Below, piece by piece: positions 46,801 through 58,127 of a stretch of DNA of 64,000 bases; within the stretch, counting starts at the first letter, position 1; every line of letters starts with the position of its first letter. Both the position numbers and the translations under genes were made by a program. A model generated the notes under the pieces. The model was not told the origin of the DNA, searched no databases, and was given only the letters and a program-made list of their open reading frames with translations. The stretch comes from Tetracentron sinense (lineage: Eukaryota; Streptophyta; Magnoliopsida; Trochodendrales; Trochodendraceae). Location: contig JABCRI010001389.1 of NCBI GenBank assembly GCA_015143295.1, forward strand, positions 1-64,000, given 5' to 3'.

Positions 46801-49155
46801 AGGCCGTAGTATAGTTGTGAAACATGGATTTCGACCTTCTTGATTCCCAAATAGGGCATACGGCCTCGGATTCCCTCAAAACCAATCTCAGCACTGAGGA
46901 TGTAATGAAATACGCACATTAGAAGAAATGGGATCAAAATCCGGTCCTCGGTTTGGAAATGGTGGGACGATGTATGATTAGGCCGTACTATAGTAGTGAA
47001 ACATGTATTTCGACCGTCTCGGTGCCCAAATCGAGCATACGGCATCGGATTCGCTCGAAACCAATCCCAACAATTAGGATGTAATGAAATACATGCATTA
47101 AAAGAAACAGAATCAAAATCCAGCCCTCGGTTTGGAAACGGTGGGACGATGTATGATTAGGCTGTAGTATAGTAGTGAAACATGGATTTCGACCGTCTCG
47201 GTTCCCAAATCGGGCAAACGGCATCGGATTCGCTTGAAACCAAACCCAACACTTAGGATGTAATGAAATACACGCATTAGAAGAAATGAGATCAAAATCC
47301 GGCCCTTGGTTTGGAAACGGTGGGACGATGTATGATTTGGCTGTAGTATAGTAGTGAAACATGGATTTCATCCGTCTCGGTTCCCAAATCGGGCATACGG
47401 CATCGGATTCGGTCGAAACCAATCCCAACACTTAGGATGTAATGATATATACGCATTAGAAGAAATGGGATCAAAATCTGGCCCTCGCTTTGGAAACGGT
47501 GGGACGATGTGTGTTCAGGCCGTAGTATAGTTGTGAACCACGGATTTCGGCCGTCTCGGTGCCCAAATCGGGCATACAGCCTCGGATTCGCATGAAACCA
47601 ATCCCAGCACTTAGGATGTAATGAAATACATGCATTAGAAGAAAAAAAATCGAAATCTGGGCCCCGGTCTGGAAACGGTGCCCAAATCGGGCTTTGGGCA
47701 TCGGATTCACTCGAAACCAATCCCAACACTTAGGATTTAATGAGATACACGTATTAGAAGAACCAGAATCAAAATCCAGCCCTCGGTCTGGAAACGGTGG
47801 GAAGATGAATGATTAGGCCGTAGTATAGTAGTGAAACATGGATTTCGACCGTCTTGGTGCCCATATCGGGCATACGGCATCGGATTCGCTCGAAACTAAT
47901 CTCAACACTTAGGATGTAAAGAAATACACGCATTAGAAAAAATGCGATCAAAATCCAGCCCTCGGTTTAGAAACGGTGGGACGATGTATGATTAAGCTGT
48001 AGTATAGTAGTGAAATATGGATTTCGACCGTCTCGGTGCCTAAATCGGGCATACGGCATCAGATTCGCTCGAAACCACTCCCAACACTTACGATGTAATG
48101 AAATACACGCATTAGAAGAAACAGAATCTAAATCCAGCTCTCGGTTTCGAAAGGGTGGTACAATGTATGATTAGGCCGTAGTATAGTAGTGAAACATGGA
48201 TTTCGACCGTCTCGGTGCCCAAATCGGGCATACGGCATCGGATTCGCTCGAAACCAATGCCAAGACTTAGGATGTAATGAAATACTTGCATTAGGAAAAA
48301 CATGATCAAAATCCAGCCCCCGGTTTGAAAATGGTGGGACGATGTAGGTTTAGGCCGTAGTATAGTTGTGAAACATGGATTTCGTTCTTCTCGGCGCCCA
48401 AATCGGGCATATGGCCTCGGATTCCCTCGAAACCAATCCCAACACTGAGGATGAAATGAAATACGCATATTAGAAGAAAATGGATCAAAATCCGCTCCTT
48501 GGTTTGGAAATGGTGGGACGATGTATGATTAGGCCGTACTATAGTAGTGAAACATGGATTTCGACCGTCTCGGTGCCCAAATCGAGCATACGGCATCAGA
48601 TTCGCTCGAAACCAATCCCAACACTTAGGATGCAATGAAATACACACATTAAAAGAAACAGAATCAAAATCTATCCCTCGGTTTTGAAACGGTGGGACGA
48701 TGTATGAATAGGCCGTAGTATAGTAGTGAAACATGCATTTCTACCGTCTCGGTGCCCAAATCGGGCATATGGCATCGGATTCACTCGAAACCAATCCCAA
48801 CACTTAGGATGTAATGAAATACCCGCATTAGAAGAAATGAGATCAAAATCCGGACCTTGGTTTGGAAATGGTGGGACGATGTATGATTAGGCCGTAGTAT
48901 AGTAATGAAATATGGATTTCGACCGTCTCGGTGCCCAAATCGGGCATACGGCATCGGATTCGCTCGAAACCAATCCCAACACTTAGGATGTAATGAAATA
49001 CACGCATTAGAAGAAACAGAATCTAAATCCAGCTCTCGGTTTCGAAAGGGTGAGACGATGTATGATTAGGCCGTAGTATAGTAGTGAAACATGGATTTCG
49101 ACCATCTCGGTACCCAAATCGGGCATACGGCATCGGATTCACTCGAAACCAATCC
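40885..49155 (+). repeat. 179-bp satellite array, block 4 (about 46 monomers)
   Basis: Mostly the GTATGATTAGG / GTAGTGAAAC / GGCATCGG monomer type. Variants recur at offsets 1073 (42.3-42.8 and 43.3-43.9 kb, six monomers) and 2683 (41.4-42.2 and 44.1-44.9 kb, fifteen monomers). The part 44.6-46.0 kb repeats 38.9-40.4 kb at offset 5664. A fused, internally deleted monomer lies near 47685. No marker CATATTCC monomer is present. No gene. Confidence 0.95.
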
Positions 49156-49864
49156 TGTCATGCCCAAAATACCCCCTAGGAGTTAAGGGATGCTTTAGAG
49201 GTGACTACGTGTACCTGCCAAACCATCCTGTATTGCAAGAGGCTAAACATAATATAATACAATGATAATCAGAGCGCGGAAACTAAACATAAGTGCGGAA
49301 GCATAAGCCAACTTTTTCTTTTCTTCTATAACTCCAAATAGTATTCCAAGTTAACATATACCAAATACAATCAAAGTAAAGGTGGACATGCCCACCTATC
49401 AAAATACAAAAAAGAAATCTCTAACCCTCTCCTCTCAACAGTAGTCGAGGTATGGCCACACATCCAAGTCCCCATCCTCCTGAGACTACCATGGGATAGG
49501 TGGCTCCCTCTCCTCTACACACTCCTCCTCGACCCAAGGCTCGGGGTCGAGGACATCCGCGGTACCTGCCGACATAAAAGTACGGCTGAGCATGGAATAC
49601 TCAGCGAGTACAAACTACTAGCTAACCATAACAATAACGAAAGCATAACAACAGTGAGCAATACAAGATATTAATTTAAAGCAATAGTGAAAGCATAAGA
49701 TACATAGCCATATCTTGACATGCGTATATGAATGCAAAAACCTCGGTAAAACTCATATCTCGGAAACCTTTTTCGTGTCTCGGTCAAATCATGTATGTGT
49801 ATCGTGTCTTGTCTTGTATTTCATGTCTTGATTTGTTCTTGACTTGTATACTTGTGCCATTCCT

Positions 49865-50002
49865 CTTGTGAGCCAGAGGCTAGCACCCTTCCTTGGGCTA
49901 CCAACCTCCTTGTCATGTTCTTGATTCATTTCACTTGTGAGCCAGAGGCTAGCACCCTTCCTTGGGCTACCAACCTCCTTGTCATGTTCTTGATTCATTT
50001 CA
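49865..50002. repeat. 69-bp direct duplication in the solo LTR
   Basis: Two almost identical 69-bp units, each starting CTTGTGAGCCAGAGGCTAGC, at 49865 and 49934. Each ends CTTGATTCATTTCA. It occupies the part of the LTR that is minisatellite-rich in the other copies. Confidence 0.88.
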
Positions 50003-50961
50003 TATACAAATACAATCTTGGAAAACCCGGTTTCATGCATGCATGTGTACTCGTGTGCGTGCCAATAGTGACAATCATGGGGACATGTGTAACAAGAGGG
50101 ATATCGCATCATATTTCAATTCATAGTATAGCATGTAAGCATTTAGGTGATCAACATGGCATTTGGTCAAGTCATCATTTGCAAGAATAATTACATAAAG
50201 CTTACATCCATTTCCTTTATCAATTTCATTTATTCTTGGTTTAGGCATATTATCAAACATCCGGTGTGCAACATTTTAGTAGTTTTATTTCCCCTTTTTA
50301 GCACATAAATTTCCAACACAACATCCAAGTATGTTCATTATTCATAGAGTGCCCTTCCACCATTTTCCATACCCACATTTCACCACGTCCAACGGCATCC
50401 AATCGCCTCTACATCCACCATTCATACATACAACCCCACATTCACATTTATCTTGTTTAGGGTTAGGAAGTATAGCACATTTCAAGTAAGGGAAGATACA
50501 AGACCAACATCAAAATGTCAAAGGGGAAAAACTAGATTATTGCTAAAGAAAGTTAGTAGAGTGTACTAACCTTAGATCAAGGTTTGATCTTGAAGAAACC
50601 TTGAAATAGAAGCTCTATTTGGAAGGAGGAAGCCTTTGCTTGAAGGGGACTTGAGTTGGGGAAGAAACCCCTTTCAAAAACGTGAGTGAGTGCTGCCCTA
50701 GCTTGGAGAATGCACCTCCACCCGAGCTTGAGTTGAAATCTTGAAGAAAACGTGCTTGGGGACGATCTAGGGTCTTCACCCCTTTGATTTCTTCTCCAAA
50801 AGCAACCTAGGTTTAGGAAACCCTTTTCTCCTCTCTCTTATCTCCCAAATCTCTCTAAGTATAGTGAATGATGCCCTAAGGCTCGGGCAAGCCTTAAGGA
50901 GAAAGGGTTTAACCCCCAAAAGACGATAAAGCCCTTACTGAAATTTCTGCAAAAACGCGAA

Positions 50962-51107
50962 GACCGAGCGATCGGTGGTTATGACCGATCGATCGGTCAA
51001 AAACTCACTCTCTGGAAAATTTCCCCATACAAAATTTCTGACCGTGCGATAGCTACCGATCGATCGGTTATGGACCGATTGATCGCTGACTGGACCGAGC
51101 GATCGGT
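50962..51107 (-). promoter_or_regulatory. CGATCG palindrome cluster in the solo LTR at 49156
   Basis: CGATCG cores in contexts GAGCGATCGGT, ACCGATCGATCGGT and CCGAGCGATCGG, about 210-360 bp from the LTR start in element orientation, as in the other LTRs. Confidence 0.5.
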
Positions 51108-51319
51108 GCTCTGTATGTCTGGACTGTTTTGACCATATCTTTTGACTCGCTCGTCGGATTTCGACGATTCAACTTGCGTTGGGTTCGTCTTTCGAAAACG
51201 CACATTTCTGACATTTCGAAATTTCCAATTTCTCCCTTATTTATTAATTAGACTATGAAAACGGCCAATTAGCTATGAAAGTGCCATTCATTAAAGATGA
51301 AAAATTCCGGGGTGCTACA

Positions 51320-54300
51320 AATCCCAACACTTAGGATGTAATGAAATACATGTATTAGAAAAAATAGGATCAAAATCCAGCCCTCGGTTTGAAAATGGTG
51401 GGACGATGTAGGTTTAGGCCGAAGTATAGTTGTGAAACATGGATTTTGACCTTCTCGGCGCCCAAATTGGGCATACGGCTTCGGATTCCCTCGAAACCAA
51501 TCACAACACTGAGGATGTAATGAAATACACACATTAGAAGAAATGGGCTCAAAATCCGGGCCTTGGTTTGGAAATGGTGGGACGATGTATGATTAGGCCG
51601 TAGTATAGTAGTGAAACATGGATTTCGACCGTCCCGTTGCCCAAATCGAGCATACGGCATCGGATTTGCTCGAAACCAATCCCAACTCTTAGGATGCAAT
51701 GAAATATACACATTAAAAGAAACATAATCAAAATCCAGCCCTCGGTTTGGAAACGGTGGGACGATGTATGATTAGGCCGTAGTATTGTAGTGAAACATGC
51801 ATTTTTACCGTCTCGGTGCCCAAATCGGGCATATGGCATCGGATTCACTCGAAACCAATCCCAACACTTAGGATGTAATGAAATACCCGCATTAGAATAA
51901 ACAGGATCAAAATCCGGCCCTTGGTTTGGAAACGGTGGGACGATGTATGATTTGGTTGTAGTATAGTAGTGAAACATGGATTTCGACCGTCTCGGTGCCC
52001 AAATCGGGCATACGGCATTCGATTCTGTCGAAACCAATCCCAATACTTAGGTTGTAATGATATACATGCATTAGAAGAAACGGGATCAAAATCCGGCCTA
52101 CAGTTCAGAAACGGTGGGACGATGTATGTTTAGGCCGTAGTATAGTTGTGAAACATGTATTTCGGTCGTCTCGGTGCACAAATCGGGCATACGGCATCAG
52201 ATTCGCTTGAAACCAATCCCAACAGTTAGGATGTAATGAAACGGGATCAAAATCCGGCCCTTGGTTTGGAAACAGTGGGAGGATGTATGATTTGGCCGTA
52301 GTATAGTAGTGAAATATGGATTTCGACAATCTCGGTGCCCAAATCGGGCATACGGCATTGGAGTCGTTCGAAACAAATCCCAACAATTAGGATGTAATGA
52401 AATAAATGTATTAGAAGAAACATGATCAAAATCCAGCCCACGGTTTGGAAACGGTGGGATGATGTATGTTTAGGATGGAGTATAGTTGTGAAACATGCAT
52501 TCCGGCCATCTTGACGGCCAAATCGGGCATACGGCCTCGGATCCGCTCGAAACCAATCCCAACACTTAGGATGTAATGAAATATACACATTCGAAGAAAC
52601 GGGATCAAAATCCGGCCCTCGGTTTGGAAACGGTGGGACGATGTATGACTAGGCCGTAGTATAGTAGTGAAATTTGGATTTCGACCATCTCGGTGCCCAA
52701 ATCAGGCATACGGCATCGGATTCGTTCGAAACCAATCCCAACACTTAGGATGTAATGAAATACACATATTAGAAGAAACATGATCAAAATCCAGCCCCCG
52801 GTTTAGAAATGGTAGTACGTTGTAGATTTAGGCCGTAGTATAGTTGTGAAACATGGTTTTTGACCGTCTCGGTGCCCAAATCGGGCATACGGCCTCAGAT
52901 TCGCCCGAAACCAATCCCAACAGTTAGGATGTAATGAAATAAATGCATTAGAAGAAACAGGATCAAAATCCAGCCCCCGGTTTGGAAATGGTGGGACGAT
53001 GTATGTTTAGGCCGTAGTATAGTTGTGAAACATGGATTTCGACCGTCTCGGTGCCCAAATCGGGCATACGGCCTCGGATTCGCTAGAAACCAATCCCAAC
53101 ACTGAGGAGGTAATGAAAGACATGCATTAGAAGGGATAGGAACAAAATCCAATCTTCGGTTTGGAAATGGTGGGACGATATATGTTTAGGCCGTAGTATA
53201 GTTGTAAAACATGGATTACGGCCATCTCGACGGACAAATCGGGCATACGGCCTCGGATTTGCTCGAAACCAACCCCAACACTTAGAATGCATTGGATACA
53301 AGTGTTAGAAGTATTGGTATCGAAATCCAACCCCTGGTTTGGAAATGGTGAGACGATGTTGGTTTAGGTCGTAGTATAGTTGAGAAAACATGGATTTCGG
53401 CCGTCTCGGCGCCCAAATCGGGCATACGGCCTCATATTCCCTTGAAACGAACTCCAATACTTAGGATGTATTGAAATACATTTGTTAGAAGAAGTATGAT
53501 TGAAATTCGGCCCCCGGTTCGAAATGGTGGGACGATGTAGGTTTAAGACGTAGTATAGTTGTGAAACATGGATTCTGGACGTCTCGGTGCCCAAATCGGG
53601 CATACGGCATCGGATTCGCTCGAAACCAATCCCAACACTTAGGATGTAATGAAATACACGCAGTAGAAGAAACGGGATCAAAATCTGACCCTCGGTTTGG
53701 AATTGGTTGGACGATGTTGGTTTAGACTGTAGTATAGTTGTGAAACATGGATTTCGGCCATCTCGGTGGCCAAATCAGGCAGACGGCCTCGGATTCGCTC
53801 GAAACCAATCCCAACACTTAGGATGTAATTAAATACACGCAGTGGAAGAAACGGGATTAAAGTCTAACCCCCGGTTAGGAAATGGTGGGACGATGTGGGT
53901 TTAGGCAGTAATATAGTTGTGAAACATGAATTTCGGCCGTCTCGGTGCCCAAATCTGGCATACGGCCTCGGATTCGCTCGAAAACAATCCCAAAACTTAG
54001 GATCTAATGACATACACGTATTAGAATAGACAGGATTAAAATCCAGCCGCCGGTTTGCAAATGGTGGGACGATGTATGTTTAGGCTGTAGTATAGATTTG
54101 AAACATGGATTCCGGTCATCTCGGCGGCCAAATCGGGCATACAACATCGGATTCGCTCGAAACCAATCCCAACACTCAGGATGTAATGAAATACAGGCAT
54201 CAAAAGGAACATGATCAAAATCCGGCCCTCGGTTTGGAAATGGTGGGGCGATGTATGTTTAGGCCGTAGATAGTAGTGGAAGATGGATTTCGGTCGTCTT

Positions 54301-55727
54301 GGTGCCTAAATCGGGTATACGACATCAGATTCGCACGAAACCAATCCCAAAACTTAGGATGTAATGAAATTCACGCATTAGAAGAAACAGGATCAAAATC
54401 CTGCCCCCGGTTTGGAAATGGTGGGACGATGTTGGTTTAGGCCGTAGTATAGTTGTGAAACATGGATTTCGACCTTCTCGGCGCCCAAATCGGGAATACG
54501 GCCTCGGATTCGCTCGAAACCAACCCCAACACTCAAGATGTATTGAAATACACACATTAGAAGAAACAAGATCAAAATCTGACCCCTGGTTTGGAAATGG
54601 TGGTACGATGTACGTTTGGGCTGTAGTATAATTGTGAAACATTGATTTCGACCGTCTCGGAGCCCAAATTGGGCATACGGCTTCGGATTCGTTCGAAACC
54701 AATCCCAACACTTGGGATGTAATGAAATACACTCATTAGAAGAAACGGGATCAAAATCCAGCCCTCGGTTTGAAAACGGTGGGACAATGTATGATTAGGC
54801 CGTAGTATAGTTGTGAAACATGGATTTCGACCGTCACGGTGCCCATATCGGGCATACGGCCTCAGATCCGCTCGAAACCAATCCCAACACTTAGGATGTA
54901 ATGAAATACACGCAATAGAAGAAACAGGATCAAAATCCAGCTCCTGGTTTGAAAATGGTGGGACAAGGTAGGTTTAGGACGTAATATAGTTGTGAAACAT
55001 GGATTTCGACTGTCTCGGTGCCGAAATCGGGCTTACGGCATCGCCTTCGCTCGAAACCAATCCCAACACTTAGGATGTAATGAAATACACGCATTAGAAG
55101 AAACAGGATCAAATTCCAACCCTCAGTTTGGAAACGGTGGGACAATGCATGATTAGGCCGTAGTATAGTTGTGAAATATGGATTTCGACCGTCTCGGTGC
55201 CCAAATCGGGCATACGGCCTCAGATCCGCTTGAAACCAATCCCAACACTTAGGATGTAATAAAATACATGCATTATAAGAAATCCGGCCCCTGGTTTGAA
55301 AATGGTGGGACGATGTATGTTTTAGGCCGTAGTATAATTGTGAAACATGGATTTCGACCGTCTCGGCGCCCAAATCGGGCATACGGCCTCTGATTCGCTC
55401 GAAACCAACCCCAACACTTATAATGCAATGAAATACACATGTTAGAAGTGTTGGTATCGAAATCCAACCCCTGGTTTGGAAATGGTGAGACGATGTCAGT
55501 TTAGGCCGTAGTGTAGTTGAGAAAACATGGATTTCGGCCGTCTCGGCGCCCAAATCGGGCTTACGGCATCATATTCCCTCGAAACGAACTCCAATACTTA
55601 GGATGTGTTGAAATACAATTGTTAGAAGAGATATGATTGAAATCCGGCCCCCAGTTTCGAAATGGTGGGACGATGTAGGTTTAGGACGTAGTATAGTTGT
55701 GAAACATGGATTTCGGCCGTCTCGGGG
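51320..55727 (+). repeat. 179-bp satellite array, block 5 (about 25 monomers)
   Basis: The left part continues the GATTAGG type of block 4; from about 52.8 kb the GTTTAGG type takes over, with marker monomers near 53431 and 55561. One monomer near 52236 lacks about 17 bp (GATGTAATGA directly followed by AACGGG) and another near 55280 lacks about 10 bp. No gene. Confidence 0.95.
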
Positions 55728-57379
55728 TGTAACGACCCCAAAATCCTACTAAGGCTAAAATAGGACTTTGGAATCGTCACATTCACTTAACCTGCTTAAA
55801 GTCCATGCATACAAGGCTTACTACACGAGTCTCCAAAAATGAGGATAATAAAATTCCGATGTATATAACCCAAACCAACTAAATAACACGAGTCTATAGT
55901 CAACAATTACAATTCACTAAAACCAAAGAGTCTGATACACAACTAGAAAGAAATCAACTGAGATACATCCTCTAAAGGTCAAATACAAAACTCTCTCAAT
56001 GAAAAGGAATGTAAACTAAGAGGTGTAGCCACCCAAGTCTCTGGCTCCCTCTTCAGAAGGCTCACCTTCACCTCCTTCCTCTGTGTATGCTTCCTCAACC
56101 CACGGCTCTGCCGTGTATTCCTGCCCTAAACCTGCCAAGACAAAGTCCGGCTGAGTACAAAGGTACTCAGTGTATATAAAATCCAACCAACAATAATGAT
56201 ATACCTGCACTTAGTCAGAACCATATCCAATAGCATAATAACATAATCAGAGTGCGGAAGAACGTGTGCGCATATACATCATATCATCACCTTGACTCGT
56301 GTACTTGTGAGAATCTTAGACTTAGAAAACCATACACTTATGAGGTATTTATGCATACGAGACCACGTGCTTGTGAGATGCTTATGCTTATGCTTATGCA
56401 CTTATTCAGATCATACAAGGATAAGACATGCCGTTCTTGGCGGATACGGACCATGCCTTAGAAATCAGGTTGACATGCCGTTCTTGGAGGATACGGACCA
56501 TGTCATGCTTATGCTTATTCAGAATGTCATACGTATGCCATGTTCATGCTTGTGGTCCACATGTGTGACTTGTGAGACTCTTATCTTCGCATACACGTGC
56601 TTGTGTGCTTAAGTGTCGAAATTAAAATTCGAGTTGGTAATTGCTTAGGTTCCGATCTCCCACCATGGAAACTCCACTATATGTCCCATACCAAATAGTT
56701 AGAGAATTCCCGGTCTGAGAGATTTTCCTCTAAGTTCTTACCTTCCCGACTACCAATTTCCATGCAAGTAATTAGATATACTTACCAAACAATCACAAAT
56801 ATATCTTATCATAATCCTTAACACAATTCATAATCAATTTACCACCATTTCATAAGAGTATAATCGCATTTATCCATTCAAGCCTTTTCACAAACACCTT
56901 GAGTACACATATAATATGAATCAATTGTTTCTCTACTTTTCATGCATTCATCAAATCATAATTTCATCCATACAATCCATATATTCATCCACATCCACAA
57001 TTTAATCCCATCCTCCATACATTCTATCCACATTCAAATCCATATTTCCATTCACATTCCCATCCATAATTAGCTTATTTCATAGAAAATTAGGGAAAAT
57101 GCATCAACTATCTATTTCTACAATTCTTAGCACATCAATATTCATAAAACCTTAAAATAGAGTTGATTAGGATAGTATATCGACCTTAGGAATCCTTCCC
57201 TTGGATTCAAAACGCTCCCGAGACGATTTGGAGAAGCTTCCCAAACTTTTCTTGCAATCTCCTATCAATCTCCTCCTTCTCCAAGAAAACCCTCTCTCAA
57301 AACCCTAGGGTTTCTCCCCCTTTTTGCCAAATTAGGTTAGAACTAGGTGGAGTATTTTAATATTTCGAGTAGGACCCCC

Positions 57380-57387
57380 TATTTATA
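57380..57387 (-). promoter_or_regulatory. TATA box of the solo LTR at 55728
   Basis: TATAAATA on the minus strand in the context GGCTATAAATAGGGG, a strong plant TATA match. It lies about 70 bp downstream of the CGATCG cluster in element orientation, which supports reading that cluster as part of the promoter. Confidence 0.6.
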
Positions 57388-57452
57388 GCCTCAAGGTCTG
57401 AGAACAAAAAGACCAAAAAGCCCTTACTAAAAATCAGCAAAAATACTCGAAG

Positions 57453-57639
57453 GTCCGAGCGATCGGTGTTTATTACCGAGCGATCGGTTGCCTACCGATT
57501 GATCGGTGTTTGTGACCGAGCGACCGGTCAAAAACACACTCTCTGGAATTCTTCCTCATACAAAATTTTAGACCAGTCGATAGATACCGATTGATCGGTT
57601 TTGGACCGATCGATCGCTGGTTCTGACCGAGCGATCGGT
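57453..57639 (-). promoter_or_regulatory. CGATCG palindrome cluster in the solo LTR at 55728
   Basis: Several GAGCGATCGG and GACCGATCGATCGC motifs in 187 bp, in the same order as in the chromovirus LTR (paired outer half-sites, then a GACCAGTCGATAGATACCGA segment, then a further pair), although surrounding sequence has diverged. Confidence 0.5.
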
Positions 57640-58127
57640 TCCTGTAGGTTTTGACTCCCTTTACTGTTTTGGCCATAACTTTTTATTCGTTCATCGGATT
57701 TTGACGATTCAACTTGCGTTGGATTCGTCTCTCGAAAATGAACATTTCTGATGTTTAGAATTTCCAATTTCCACTTAATTTATAGACTAAAATATCCCCA
57801 AAGTTGACTGATCTGTAATTCCATTAGACAAAACTCACTATTGACTTGACTTAAACTCAAAATAAGGAAAAACATTAAACATGAACTTCGAAGAGGGTTC
57901 CAACACCTTTCTAATGGTTCAAGAATCACTCAATTCCCGTGAACGGTGCCAAAACTAGAGCTTCCTAAAGTTTAGGATGTGCAATGACATCCATCCGTTA
58001 CAAGTTGATTAAGCCTAGTTTACATCACCATAATTAGATATAAATACACACAATTTAACACCTTATAAAGACTAAAATACCCTTAATGCAATGCACTAAA
58101 AACATGAAAAAGATTCGGGTCTCTACA

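Larger units (their letters stand above)
49156..51319 (-). mobile_element. Solo LTR (2164 bp), related family
   Basis: On the minus strand it begins TGTAGCACCCCGG at 51319 and ends TTTTGGGCATGACA at 49156, with perfect AATCC duplications at 49151-49155 and 51320-51324. It shares the CGATCG cluster, leader-like sequence and AACTCCTAGG-type U5 end with the chromovirus LTR but is substantially diverged. No internal region, primer site or polypurine tract. The satellite phase is continuous across it. Confidence 0.92.
55728..58127 (-). mobile_element. Solo LTR (2400 bp), related family
   Basis: Minus-strand ends TGTAGAGACCCG (at 58127) and TTTTGGGGTCGTTACA (at 55728), flanked by perfect CGGGG duplications at 55723-55727 and 58128-58132. 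It shares the CGATCG cluster and leader-like sequence with the other LTRs; otherwise quite diverged. It contains a duplicated GACATGCCGTTCTTGG segment near 56428 and 56473. No coding region: ORFs at 56016-56210 and 56292-56612 have no recognisable domain. Confidence 0.92.

Noticed and set aside
56016..56612. ORFs in the solo LTR at 55728 on both strands
   Set aside because: No homology or domain; composition reflects short repeats such as CTTATG and the duplicated GACATGCCG segment.
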